From contig DAOVRZ010000044.1 in NCBI GenBank assembly GCA_030627905.1, positions 1-40,725 on the forward strand: DNA of 40,725 bases, in the 5' to 3' direction. The DNA comes from JAGMES01 sp023128035 (GTDB taxonomy: Bacteria > Bacillota > Halanaerobiia > DY22613). The translations under genes and the position numbers were made by a program. This document shows, piece by piece, positions 7,196-14,640 of the stretch; the first letter of the stretch is position 1; the number at the start of each line of letters is the position of its first letter. The notes under the pieces were generated by a model, which worked only from the letters and a program-made list of their open reading frames with translations, was not told where the DNA came from and did not search any database.

Positions 7196-7252
7196 ATAAA
7201 AAAAATCACATTCTCTCCCAATCTAGTTAAATCAAAAGAGAACGTGATTTTA
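7196..7252 (-). terminator. Rho-independent terminator
   Basis: AAAATCACGTTCTCT pairs with AGAGAATGTGATTTT on the minus strand, with one G-U pair, and is followed by seven Ts. It lies beyond the structured element at 7278-7439, so the PLP gene and that element could share one transcript. Confidence 0.75.
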
Positions 7253-7277
7253 ATTTTTTTATAAATTTAACTTTCCC

Positions 7278-7439
7278 AGTTCAAAAGCAAAGCCTCGTTT
7301 AATGGCATATATAGGAAAAAGCGACACCTAAGTCAGATCGACCTAAGAAAACTACCTAAAAACAGCTATCTATGCAGAGCTAACTTTTTTAAGGAGCTTT
7401 TTTCTATATATGCCATTAAACGCAGCCTTGCACCCAACT
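7278..7439 (-). ncRNA. Unidentified long-stem structured element, copy A
   Basis: The outer arms pair as GCAAAGC...GTTTAATGGCATATATAG with the exact complement near 7404-7421, an 18-bp perfect core, plus GCAA/TTGC at the base. Inside lie two conserved boxes shared with 34548-34772: GCGACACCTAAGTCAG (7321-7336) and ATGCAGAGCTAACTTTTTTA (7372-7391). These boxes can pair with each other. Mismatches in that inner pairing become G-U on the minus strand, which favours minus as the RNA strand. It sits between the PLP gene stop and a terminator. I know no named RNA family that fits. Confidence 0.6.
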
Positions 7440-7448
7440 AAAATAAAA

Positions 7449-8918
7449 TTATAGTTTCTCTAATAACCCTGTTTTTTCATTGAATTCACGAATCAAGCGA
7501 TCAATATCATCAACACTATTGCGGATTGATTCCCAATATTCTGGATCATACCATTGAGCATCTAATTCTCGTGGATCTTTTGCTTGTTGCTCTACCCATG
7601 TATAATACTTGAGATTATGAATACGCTTTCTATCTTGATAGTTCAGCTCTTGTAAATAATCTGTGGAAAGCCCCATCAAATATCTATGATAATCTTTTAT
7701 TGCATCTTCTCTTGTGTAAGAGCCAAGTTCCTCAGTTAATTCTTCTAATCTGGAACCATACATTTCCATAGAATCAGTGAAAACTGTCAAAACAACATCT
7801 TTTTCAGTTAGTTCATAGTATTTAGCAAACTTAATTGATGAAACAAGATTTGCTATACTGGAGATTCCCAATAATGAAAGTTGAGAAATAAATTCTTTAG
7901 AAATACCTTGTTCCTTTAAATATTCCTGTCCTGTTGGTTCATTAAAAAGACGCATCAAATTCATAGTAATCTCATCATCTATTGCAATAACCATATCAGT
8001 ATTTTTAACATTATGAATCCACGGAACATGCTTATCACCAATACCTTCGATTCGATGCTCACCAAAACCATTAGTTAATAAAGTTGGACATTGAAGAGCT
8101 TCACTAGCAGCAACTTTACTATAAGGGAACTTTTTCTTCAAATAATCTCCCGCAGAAATAGTTCCAGCTGAACCTGTCGTAAATACAGAACCTGCTAAAT
8201 TATAGCCTTCACCAGCAACATTATTAAACAATTCTTCCAGTGAGTGACCAGTAATTTGATAATGCCAGAGATAATTACCAAATTCGTCAAATTGATTAAA
8301 AATCACAACATTATCTCTAGTTTCTCTTAGCTCCCAGCATTTATCATAAATTTCTTTAACATTACTCTCCGTACCTGGTGTTGGAATAACCTCACCTGCT
8401 ACTTTTTTCAACCAGTCAAATCTCTCCTTGCTCATCCCTTCAGGCAATATTGCTATGGAGTCACAAGCTAAAAGGGTAGAATTATACGCTCCACCACGGC
8501 AATAGTTCCCAGTAGAAGGCCAAACAGCTTTTTGATATGTAGGATCAAACTGACCAGTAACTAAACGTGGTGCAAGACATCCATAAGCAGCACCTACTTT
8601 ATGAGCACCAGTAGGGAACCATTTACCAACAATGGCGACAATTTTGGCGTCTACACCTGTAAGCTCTTTCGGAATTTCAAGATAGTTCACCCCATTATAC
8701 TGTCCACCATCTTTAGTTGGTTCGTTTTTCCAAGTTATTCTAAAAAGATTCAGGGGATTAATGTCCCACAAACCTACGTCTTTTAAACTTTCTTTAATTT
8801 TTTCGGGAATCTTTTCAGGATCACGCATCTCAGCAAAAGTAGGCATAATTATATTTTTCTCTTTTGCTCGTTCTAATGTACGTTTTAACTGTTCTTCATG
8901 AATTGTTAAATCAATCAT
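7449..8918 (-). CDS. PLP-dependent fold-type II enzyme (TrpB/cysteine synthase superfamily), function unknown
   Basis: 489 residues. The motif FPTGAHKVGAAYGCLAPRL carries the PLP-binding lysine (residue ~107), the equivalent of TGSHK in tryptophan synthase beta. A phosphate-binding glycine loop is visible near FTTGSAGTISAGDYLKKKFP, and a substrate loop near VWPSTGNYCRGGAYNST. The family occurs in Clostridia as an uncharacterised PLP-dependent protein; amino-acid lyase or synthase chemistry is likely but the substrate is not known. Of two ATGs, 8918 is chosen because GAGG lies 9 bases upstream, whereas the ATG at 8927 touches it. The gene is not in an operon. Its leader has a large hairpin and several TTTAAA motifs, and the structured element follows its stop. 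Confidence 0.78.
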   Translation of the reverse strand: MIDLTIHEEQLKRTLERAKEKNIIMPTFAEMRDPEKIPEKIKESLKDVGLWDINPLNLFRITWKNEPTKDGGQYNGVNYLEIPKELTGVDAKIVAIVGKWFPTGAHKVGAAYGCLAPRLVTGQFDPTYQKAVWPSTGNYCRGGAYNSTLLACDSIAILPEGMSKERFDWLKKVAGEVIPTPGTESNVKEIYDKCWELRETRDNVVIFNQFDEFGNYLWHYQITGHSLEELFNNVAGEGYNLAGSVFTTGSAGTISAGDYLKKKFPYSKVAASEALQCPTLLTNGFGEHRIEGIGDKHVPWIHNVKNTDMVIAIDDEITMNLMRLFNEPTGQEYLKEQGISKEFISQLSLLGISSIANLVSSIKFAKYYELTEKDVVLTVFTDSMEMYGSRLEELTEELGSYTREDAIKDYHRYLMGLSTDYLQELNYQDRKRIHNLKYYTWVEQQAKDPRELDAQWYDPEYWESIRNSVDDIDRLIREFNEKTGLLEKL

Positions 8919-9132
8919 ATCAATCATCCTCTTTTCTAATAATTATATTATTTAAATCACATTTATATACACTACATATATTCAACATCATTTAAAATAT
9001 TCCTGCTCTTATTTAAATGTTTTTAAATCTTTATTTAAAGTGTTTATCTACTGCATTCTCCTACATAGTCCTCTATTCTTTGTTTTTTTGCAAATATTTT
9101 TTTAATATTTTTTAAATTATATTTAAATATAA

Positions 9133-9198
9133 TTTAAAGGATGGCAAATTGATTGCATAAAAATGTCCCTTTGCAATGTTTTTTTGCCATCCTTTAAT
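9133..9198. promoter_or_regulatory. Nested 66-base inverted repeat in the leader of the PLP gene
   Basis: TTTAAAGGATGGCAAA pairs with the complementary arm near 9183-9197, and ATTGCA/TGCAAT pairs inside it. It lies 215 bases upstream of the PLP gene start and 40 bases past the small gene at 9238. The flanks are full of TTTAAAT motifs (9000-9137). It could be a terminator for the small gene, although no long U-run follows, or an operator or attenuator for the PLP gene. Confidence 0.5.
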
Positions 9199-9237
9199 TT
9201 GTGCTAATCTCATATTTTATATAAATTCCTTAACTAA

Positions 9238-9435
9238 CTAAAATTTTGAAAGAAATTCTTTTACAGGATATCGAGTTACCAAATGATTTTCAATATGTAT
9301 TATTTCAATCTCACTTAAATCGACATTGTGTTCCATCCATTCCTCAATTCTATACTTAGCTCTTGCTACTAACTCCTCAACTTCTCCATATTCCTTCCCT
9401 TGATAATTTGCTAAGATAACAAATGATTCTTTCAT
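9238..9435 (-). CDS. Small hypothetical protein, 65 residues
   Basis: Starts at the ATG at 9435 (MKESFVILANYQGK) with AAGGAAGGAG about 10 bases upstream; the frame stays open another 22 codons to a TTG without a ribosome site. It is acidic, with a helical middle (EVEELVARAKYRIEEWMEH) and no membrane segment or recognisable motif. It lies 90 bases downstream of the PD-(D/E)XK-like gene in the same direction and may be co-transcribed with it. Function unknown. Confidence 0.55.
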   Translation of the reverse strand: MKESFVILANYQGKEYGEVEELVARAKYRIEEWMEHNVDLSEIEIIHIENHLVTRYPVKEFLSKF

Positions 9436-9525
9436 CTCTGCTCTTCTCCTTCCTTTGCTCTCTTCTACTAATATTATAACTCTTTCACAGAGATTTTTCA
9501 ATAAAGAAAATTATATTCCTAGCAA

Positions 9526-10266
9526 TTAAGCCAACTCATATAATAACTCTCTTCCTGATTTACCCAACTCAGTTATCATACCCATTTTCTTAAGACAATA
9601 AGTGATTTTTCTAGCCTTACGAACAGGAATTTTCATCCTCTCTGCTAAAATTTTATTTGTAAAAGGTTGAACTAAATCCCCAGGCAATAACTTATAAAAA
9701 TCTTCTTTTTTATTAAATTTAATCGTTTCAAGAACTTCTACTAATTTGTGATCCTTAATACTAACCCCTTTTCTTCGCCAACTTCCTTTTCCATCTTCAC
9801 ACCGAATCTCTTCTTCTAAAACCATTAAGATTTCCAAAGTAAAATTTTTCTCATTAATTATTTTTGGAATTCTCAATAATTCATCAAATAAATCAATGGG
9901 CTTACCTTTTTTGGGAGATTTCCTTTTTGAGATTATCTCTCCCAATTCTGATATGCGAATAATTAATTTTTCCTTTGGAATCGGATAGATTAAATGAACC
10001 TGATGATTTTTAATCAACTTCTCTAATTTCTTTTTCATCGCATAAAAATTTCTCGTCTGAATCTCAATTAATTGATCTCCTCTTACAATATCTATAATAA
10101 ACCCATCTACTCTAACTTCAAACTTATCCCCAGGTAAAGCATACCATTTTTTTAACTCAGAATGGAGAGATCTCTCATTTCTCATCCCTATACTATTACT
10201 TTCTTCAACGATTAGTGTCTCATTATTATCAACCACTGAAAATCCCTCCATTTCTTTTAAAACCAT
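9526..10266 (-). CDS. PD-(D/E)XK nuclease-like protein with C-terminal winged helix
   Basis: 246 residues, no signal peptide. Residues ~35-105 read HSELKKWYALPGDKFEV, then VDGFIIDIVRGDQLIEIQT, then a basic helix and VHLIYPIP. The glutamate after LHS, the Asp of IDIV and the ExQ of IEIQT are spaced like the active site of PD-(D/E)XK nucleases. The C-terminal ~60 residues (NKILAERMKIPVRKARKITY, then LKKMGMITELGKSG) form a winged-helix DNA-binding fold. The combination suggests a DNA-acting protein, enzyme or regulator. The start is uncertain: there is no clear ribosome site before 10266, and Met28 is an alternative. Function unknown; family assignment by motif only. Confidence 0.6.
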   Translation of the reverse strand: MVLKEMEGFSVVDNNETLIVEESNSIGMRNERSLHSELKKWYALPGDKFEVRVDGFIIDIVRGDQLIEIQTRNFYAMKKKLEKLIKNHQVHLIYPIPKEKLIIRISELGEIISKRKSPKKGKPIDLFDELLRIPKIINEKNFTLEILMVLEEEIRCEDGKGSWRRKGVSIKDHKLVEVLETIKFNKKEDFYKLLPGDLVQPFTNKILAERMKIPVRKARKITYCLKKMGMITELGKSGRELLYELA

Positions 10267-10310
10267 TTCTATATATGATATATCCCATTAACCGCGAAAC
10301 ACGCACCAAT

Positions 10311-10427
10311 CTACAAAAGCTGAATCCCTATTTGATCTTCATTGGCATGCTGATAGTCCTTGACCACATTTTGAAATGAATCTTTATAGTTAAGATCTGG
10401 TTCTATAAGAAATAAGCTACTACTCAT
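10311..10427 (-). pseudogene. N-terminal remnant of a GNAT acetyltransferase
   Basis: Thirty-eight codons from an ATG with AGGAGTG upstream: SSLFLIEPDLNYKDSFQN, then VVKDYQHANED, then a stop. The opening matches GNAT proteins that begin with L(I)EPS..YK..F..M(V).EY, which are about 170 residues long. The rest of the gene, including the acetyl-CoA site, is gone. Confidence 0.55.
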
Positions 10428-10624
10428 AAAAACACTCCTTTTTGCATTTACTCTTTAATAAGCTATTTGCTTAAATAGTCATGAGTACTATTTCGCCATT
10501 TTTTTATGCAACACCTTTAAGATACATAAAGTACTGGATAAATCCAGATAAAAATTTCCTATCAGTCATAAGGTCTCTGTTTAGTCTACTAAAATCAGGC
10601 CAAGGTTCATGCAGGGCAGGAAAA
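10428..10624. other. Gene-free stretch before the mnmA terminator
   Basis: No recognisable gene. A 35-codon open stretch on the minus strand (about 10504-10610, HEPWPDFSRLNRDLMTDRKF) has no start signal and I do not recognise it. It may be a further remnant of a lost gene next to the GNAT fragment. Confidence 0.4.
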
Positions 10625-10656
10625 TAAAAAAAATGCTGGATCCACTAATCCAACAC
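10625..10656 (-). terminator. Rho-independent terminator of the isc-mnmA operon
   Basis: TGTTGGAT pairs with ATCCAGCA around a short loop and is followed by eight Ts, 11 bases past the mnmA stop. Confidence 0.85.
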
Positions 10657-10666
10657 TTTGCAAACT

Positions 10667-11743
10667 TTATTTAATTTCACGATCAATAACTCCACCACCA
10701 ACCACCACATCACCCTGATAAAAAACTACAGACTGACCAGGTGTAATGGCACGTTGCATATCTTCAAAAACAACTTTAATTTTACCATCTTTCAATGGAA
10801 TAATTTCAGCTTTTGCTGGTGACGAGTTATAGCGAATCTGTGTCTCTACTTCCATCGGTTCAATTAATTCTGGAATAGAAATCCAATTAATCTGCTCGGC
10901 AATTAACCCTTCCCCAAAAACCTCTTCATTTGAACCAACAATAACTGCATTACGCTTAGTATCTAAGTCAACCACATAAATGGGTCTTCCCACAGCTATC
11001 CCTAATCCCTTACGCTGTCCAATTGTATAAAAAGGTAAACCAATATGAGTACCTAAGCGTTTGCCGTCAGTATCCAAAACTGGCCCGGGTTTAACTAACT
11101 TGGGATGGTGTTCTTTTAAGAATCGACCATAATCATCATCTGGAATAAAACAAATCTCCTGACTATCAGGTTTATTGTGTACAGCCAAATTCCATTCACG
11201 AGCCATCTCTCGAGCCTGTTCTTTTGTGTAATCTCCTAAAGGAAATAAAGTATGAGCCATCTGAGATTGGGTCAGTCCCCATAAAGCATATGTCTGATCT
11301 TTAGAACGATCTTCACCTTTCTTTAATAAATGACGACCATCCACATTATGCTCTATCTTTGCATAATGACCAGTAGCAATATATTCAGCATCTAACTCAA
11401 ATGCACGTTGAAGAAGTGCCTCAAACTTTAGTTTTTGATTACACATAATACAAGGATTTGGTGTTCTCCCCTTACTATATTCTTCCACAAAGTAATCAAT
11501 AACATCTTCTTGAAAACGTTCTTTAAAATTTACTACGTAAAATGGAATATCTAATCTTTCGGCTACACGGCGAGCATCTTCTACCGCTGAAAGTGTACAA
11601 CATCCACCAAACTCCTTGTCTGGTTCGTATTCTGGTGAAAGTTGCATCATCATTCCTATGACGTCATATCCTTGATCCTTTAAAAGAGCAGCAGTCAAGG
11701 AACTATCTACTCCACCGCTCATGGCTACGACAATTCGTTTCAT
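10667..11743 (-). CDS. mnmA: tRNA-uridine 2-sulfurtransferase
   Basis: 358 residues, normal length. The PP-loop AMSGGVDSSLTAALL binds ATP. The catalytic cysteines are in NPCIMCNQKLKF (~105) and SQEICFIPDD (~200), the pair that carries the persulfide and attacks the activated uridine. It puts sulfur on C2 of U34 in Lys, Glu and Gln tRNAs. The C-terminal beta-barrel ends RAITPGQSVVFYQGD. It is the last gene of the iscR-nifS-nifU-mnmA operon, fitting the use of NifS/IscS-derived persulfide sulfur. AGGTGG precedes the ATG at 11743. Confidence 0.97.
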   Translation of the reverse strand: MKRIVVAMSGGVDSSLTAALLKDQGYDVIGMMMQLSPEYEPDKEFGGCCTLSAVEDARRVAERLDIPFYVVNFKERFQEDVIDYFVEEYSKGRTPNPCIMCNQKLKFEALLQRAFELDAEYIATGHYAKIEHNVDGRHLLKKGEDRSKDQTYALWGLTQSQMAHTLFPLGDYTKEQAREMAREWNLAVHNKPDSQEICFIPDDDYGRFLKEHHPKLVKPGPVLDTDGKRLGTHIGLPFYTIGQRKGLGIAVGRPIYVVDLDTKRNAVIVGSNEEVFGEGLIAEQINWISIPELIEPMEVETQIRYNSSPAKAEIIPLKDGKIKVVFEDMQRAITPGQSVVFYQGDVVVGGGVIDREIK

Positions 11744-11768
11744 TCTACTTCCACCTTTGCTTCAAGTT

Positions 11769-12182
11769 TTATTCTTCATCTTCAAGATCATAGTGATGCT
11801 CTTGTTCTTCTTCCTGATATTCTTCACCCAAATAATCAGCAATTGCTTTGCGCAACGCATCTGCTGCCAGATTTGAACAATGCATCTTAACAGGTGGTAA
11901 TCCTCCTAATTCCGCAGCTACCATCTTATTAGTAATCTCTTTTGCTTCTTCAACAGTTTTACCAATTACCATCTCAGTAACTTGACTACTGGTAGCAAGG
12001 GCAGCTCCACAACCAAAAGTTTTAAATTTACAGTCCACAATCTTTCCATCTTCAACTTTAATAGTAATTTTCATAATATCTCCACAGGTAGCATTTCCAA
12101 CCTGTCCAGTACCATCTGCATTCTCAATTTCACCTACATTACGTGGATTTTGAAAATGATCCATAACCTTTTCATTATACAT
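11769..12182 (-). CDS. nifU: Fe-S cluster scaffold protein, IscU/NifU type
   Basis: 137 residues, a single IscU-like domain. The three cluster-ligand cysteines are visible in GNATCGDIMK (~35), FGCGAALATSS (~60) and MHCSNLAADAL (~103). The Asp after the first Cys, which tunes cluster release, is present. An acidic tail (EEEQEHHYDLEDEE) follows. It assembles clusters with sulfur from the desulfurase encoded just upstream. The second ATG (12182) is chosen because GGGAG lies 9 bases before it; the ATG at 12191 is directly adjacent to that site. No hscA, hscB, iscA or fdx follows, as usual in Bacillota and related anaerobes. Confidence 0.95.
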   Translation of the reverse strand: MYNEKVMDHFQNPRNVGEIENADGTGQVGNATCGDIMKITIKVEDGKIVDCKFKTFGCGAALATSSQVTEMVIGKTVEEAKEITNKMVAAELGGLPPVKMHCSNLAADALRKAIADYLGEEYQEEEQEHHYDLEDEE

Positions 12183-12239
12183 AGCCCTCATCTCCCTTAT
12201 TCATTAAAAATATCCAAAAGATCTTTTTCTAAAATATTA

Positions 12240-13415
12240 TTAAATAGTTAACGGATTATAGAGTGGTGACATCTGACGTAATTTTTCTACGATTTCTGGT
12301 AAAACTTCTAAAACATAATCGATCTCTTCTTCGGTATTATACATACCAAGAGTAATTCTTAAGGAACCATGAGCAACCTCGTGACTTAATCCTATGGCTA
12401 ATAATACATGGGATGGATCTAAAGAACCTGATGTACATGCAGAACCACTTGAAGCCGCAATTCCTTTTAAATCTAGATTTAATAACAGAGATTCACCCTC
12501 AATATATTTAAATGAAAAATTAACATTGTTAGGTAATCTATCGGTTCTATGTCCATTAAAAACTATTTCAGGAACTCTCTTTTCAAGACCATTAATAAGT
12601 TTTTCTCTCAAACGGATAAGTTTAACCCGTTTTTCTTCAAATTCATTATAAGCCAATTCAGCAGCTTTACCTAATCCTATTATCCCTGTTGTATTATGAG
12701 TACTGCCACGGCGTTTTCGTTCTTGTGCGCCTCCATGCATCTGTGGTACTAGTTTAACTCCACGACGAACATATAAAGCTCCCACACCTTTTGGCCCATT
12801 AAATTTATGTGCACTCAAAGAAAGCATATCAATGTTCATCTCTTGAACATTTATTATTTCACTACCGACTGCCTGTACGGCATCAGTATGGAAGAAAACA
12901 CCCTTTTCCCTTGCAACCTTTCCAATTTCTGCAATGGGTTGAATTGTTCCGATCTCATTATTCGCAAACATCATCGTAATCAATACGGTTTGATCAGTAA
13001 TCGCTTCTCTTACTTCTTCTGGACTTACTTTACCATCTTTATCAACTGGTAAATATGTGACCTTAAAATCAAAATACTTCTCTAAATATTCACAGGTATG
13101 TAATACCGCATGATGTTCTATCTGAGTTGTAATAATGTGATTTCCTTTATCTTTTTTAGCCAATGCAGTTCCAATAATAGCCATATTATCAGCTTCAGTA
13201 CCACCGCTTGTAAAAATAATTTCAGAAGGATCAGCAGCACCAATTAATTTAGCAACCTGTTCCCTTGCTTCTGTTATACTTTTGGAAACTTCACGTCCAA
13301 AAAGATGTACACTTGATGGATTACCAAATTGCTCTGTAAAATATGGCATCATTGCTTCAACTACTTCTGGGCGTGTTGGAGTAGTAGCTGCATTATCTAA
13401 GTAAATACGTTCCAT
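12240..13415 (-). CDS. nifS: Cysteine desulfurase, IscS/NifS type
   Basis: 391 residues, group I cysteine desulfurase. The N-terminus is MERIYLDNAATTPT. The PLP-binding lysine is in SLSAHKFNGPKG (~205). The mobile active-site loop with the persulfide cysteine is SSGSACTSGSLDPSHVL (~325). It takes sulfur from cysteine and passes it to NifU for clusters and, by context, to MnmA for tRNA thiolation. The ATG at 13415 has GGGGGA upstream; an open stretch of 16 codons before it overlaps the end of iscR. It is the second gene of the operon, 22 bases after iscR. Confidence 0.97.
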   Translation of the reverse strand: MERIYLDNAATTPTRPEVVEAMMPYFTEQFGNPSSVHLFGREVSKSITEAREQVAKLIGAADPSEIIFTSGGTEADNMAIIGTALAKKDKGNHIITTQIEHHAVLHTCEYLEKYFDFKVTYLPVDKDGKVSPEEVREAITDQTVLITMMFANNEIGTIQPIAEIGKVAREKGVFFHTDAVQAVGSEIINVQEMNIDMLSLSAHKFNGPKGVGALYVRRGVKLVPQMHGGAQERKRRGSTHNTTGIIGLGKAAELAYNEFEEKRVKLIRLREKLINGLEKRVPEIVFNGHRTDRLPNNVNFSFKYIEGESLLLNLDLKGIAASSGSACTSGSLDPSHVLLAIGLSHEVAHGSLRITLGMYNTEEEIDYVLEVLPEIVEKLRQMSPLYNPLTI

Positions 13416-13437
13416 TTTTGGTTCCCCCTTCATTTTC

Positions 13438-13893
13438 TTAAATATGATACATGAATCCTTCATCTTGTTTATGTTTTTTTTCTAATGAAAATTGACATAA
13501 ATCATCTAAAGATATTTCATCCAAAACCTGATCGATTTTATCTTTTAATTTTTCCCAGATAAATCTAGTTACACAATCTTCAGAATTTGCACAATGATTC
13601 TCTTCATCATCACTTACACATTCAGTAGGTGCAATAGGCCCCTCTAAAACCCTAATCACATCCCCAACGGTAATATCTTTTGGCTCTTTCGTTAAAAAAT
13701 AACCCCCATAGGCGCCACGTACACTTTTTACCAGTCCCGCTTTCCTAAGTACTGCGATCAACTGTTCCAAATAATGTTCTGAAAGTCCCTGACGTTCTGC
13801 GATACTCCTTATAGAGACTGGCCCTGTACCGTAACGTATTGCCAGATCAAACATAGCTCTTACTCCATAACGTCCCTTAGTTGATAGCTTCAT
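13438..13893 (-). CDS. iscR: Rrf2-family regulator, IscR type
   Basis: 151 residues. The N-terminal winged helix is MKLSTKGRYGVRAMFDLAI to VRGAYGGYFL. Three cysteines in ECVSDDEENHCANSEDCVTR (~92, 101, 107) match the [2Fe-2S] ligands of IscR, with a wider first gap (C-x8-C-x5-C). The cysteine-metabolism repressor CymR lacks this triad, so IscR is the better name. It heads the operon with nifS, nifU and mnmA, and an Rrf2-type dyad overlaps the region just downstream of its -10 box, so autoregulation by cluster status is likely. GGGGG lies 8 bases before the ATG. It has a C-terminal helical tail slightly longer than usual. Confidence 0.92.
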   Translation of the reverse strand: MKLSTKGRYGVRAMFDLAIRYGTGPVSIRSIAERQGLSEHYLEQLIAVLRKAGLVKSVRGAYGGYFLTKEPKDITVGDVIRVLEGPIAPTECVSDDEENHCANSEDCVTRFIWEKLKDKIDQVLDEISLDDLCQFSLEKKHKQDEGFMYHI

Positions 13894-13908
13894 CTTCTAG
13901 ACCCCCTA

Positions 13909-13933
13909 ATTCCGACTAATCCTGTAGGGATTT
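13909..13933. promoter_or_regulatory. Rrf2/IscR-type operator
   Basis: The plus strand reads ATTCCGACTAAT, then CCTGTAGGGATTT. The CCGACTAA / GTAGG half-site arrangement resembles known IscR/Rrf2 boxes. It lies 10-35 bases past the -10 box of the iscR promoter, a repressing position. Confidence 0.65.
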
Positions 13934-13942
13934 AACACTATT

Positions 13943-13971
13943 ATAATAGCACATCTTTCATTTATTGTCAA
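13943..13971 (-). promoter_or_regulatory. Sigma-A promoter of the isc operon
   Basis: TTGACA (13966-13971), exactly 17 bases, TATTAT (13943-13948). One of the strongest promoters in the window. Confidence 0.85.
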
Positions 13972-13974
13972 CAT

Positions 13975-14013
13975 TAAAGTAGATGAAATTACTATGTTAT
14001 TACATCTACTTTA
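13975..14013 (-). terminator. Terminator hairpin overlapping the yigZ stop
   Basis: TAAAGTAGATG pairs with CATCTACTTTA. The arm includes the yigZ stop codon, and a short T-run follows. It separates rarA-yigZ from the isc promoter. Confidence 0.6.
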
Positions 14014-14640
14014 ACTTCGAAATTCTTCCTTTGCCACAGAAATAACAGCTTTACCTCTAGTAGCATCAATCATCTTTTTCTTAAAGCCTTCCAGATAGCT
14101 TGGTAAGAGATCGGCAAAAATATCTACACCTTCATTGGAAAATTGAGTATCTTTAACCACACCAACACCACTCTGGATCTCTTTTATAACACTTCCCATC
14201 TGATCATAAGGTACCTGAATGCTAATTAATAGGTAGCGAACTTTTTCTTTAACACCAGCCTCAGCTAACCCTGTTTTAGCAGAATCACCATAAGCTCTGA
14301 CAAGTCCACCAAAACCCAATTTTGTTCCACCAAAATACCTTGTCACTACAATAACAGTGTTTGTTAAACTTGCACCTTCAATGACCTGTAATACAGGAGG
14401 GCCAGATGACCCTGCAGGCTCACCATCATCATCATATCGCTTAATCGCCTGATCCCCTACCCCTACTTTAAAGGCTGATACGTTGTGAGTTGCATCAAAA
14501 AATTCCTTTTTTATTCGCTGAATAAAGTTTAAAGCCTCTTCTTCAGTCTCCACAGGCATTACACTAGCAATAAACTTGCTATCTTTGACTTTAATCTGAA
14601 CTCTAACTTGTCTATCAACCATCAAATATCTATCATTCAT
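14011..14640 (-). CDS. YigZ/IMPACT family protein
   Basis: About 209 residues. The family signature is complete: DDDGEPAGSSGPPVLQVI (~70-87), then VVTRYFGGTKLGFGGLVRAY (~100-119). The N-terminal domain resembles the yeast IMPACT/Yih1 module, and the C-terminal ~70 residues form the small ferredoxin-like UPF0029 domain. The bacterial role is not settled, though links to proline dipeptide cleavage and translation have been proposed. Its start overlaps the end of rarA (rarA stop at 14633-14635), so the two are translationally coupled. The ATG at 14640 is favoured, with GTG codons at 14652 as an alternative. Confidence 0.9.
   Translation of the reverse strand: MNDRYLMVDRQVRVQIKVKDSKFIASVMPVETEEEALNFIQRIKKEFFDATHNVSAFKVGVGDQAIKRYDDDGEPAGSSGPPVLQVIEGASLTNTVIVVTRYFGGTKLGFGGLVRAYGDSAKTGLAEAGVKEKVRYLLISIQVPYDQMGSVIKEIQSGVGVVKDTQFSNEGVDIFADLLPSYLEGFKKKMIDATRGKAVISVAKEEFRS

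Noticed and set aside
7449..8918. Ordinary tryptophan synthase beta chain
   Set aside because: The PLP lysine motif is TGAHKVGAA rather than the TGSHKINNA/TGAHKINH forms, the length is near 490, and no trpA or other trp gene is adjacent.
10504..10610. Possible small gene upstream of the GNAT remnant region
   Set aside because: About 35 open codons with no start codon or ribosome site, and no recognisable similarity.
13438..13893. CymR (cysteine metabolism repressor)
   Set aside because: CymR lacks the three clustered cysteines seen here; the operon with nifS and nifU fits IscR better.
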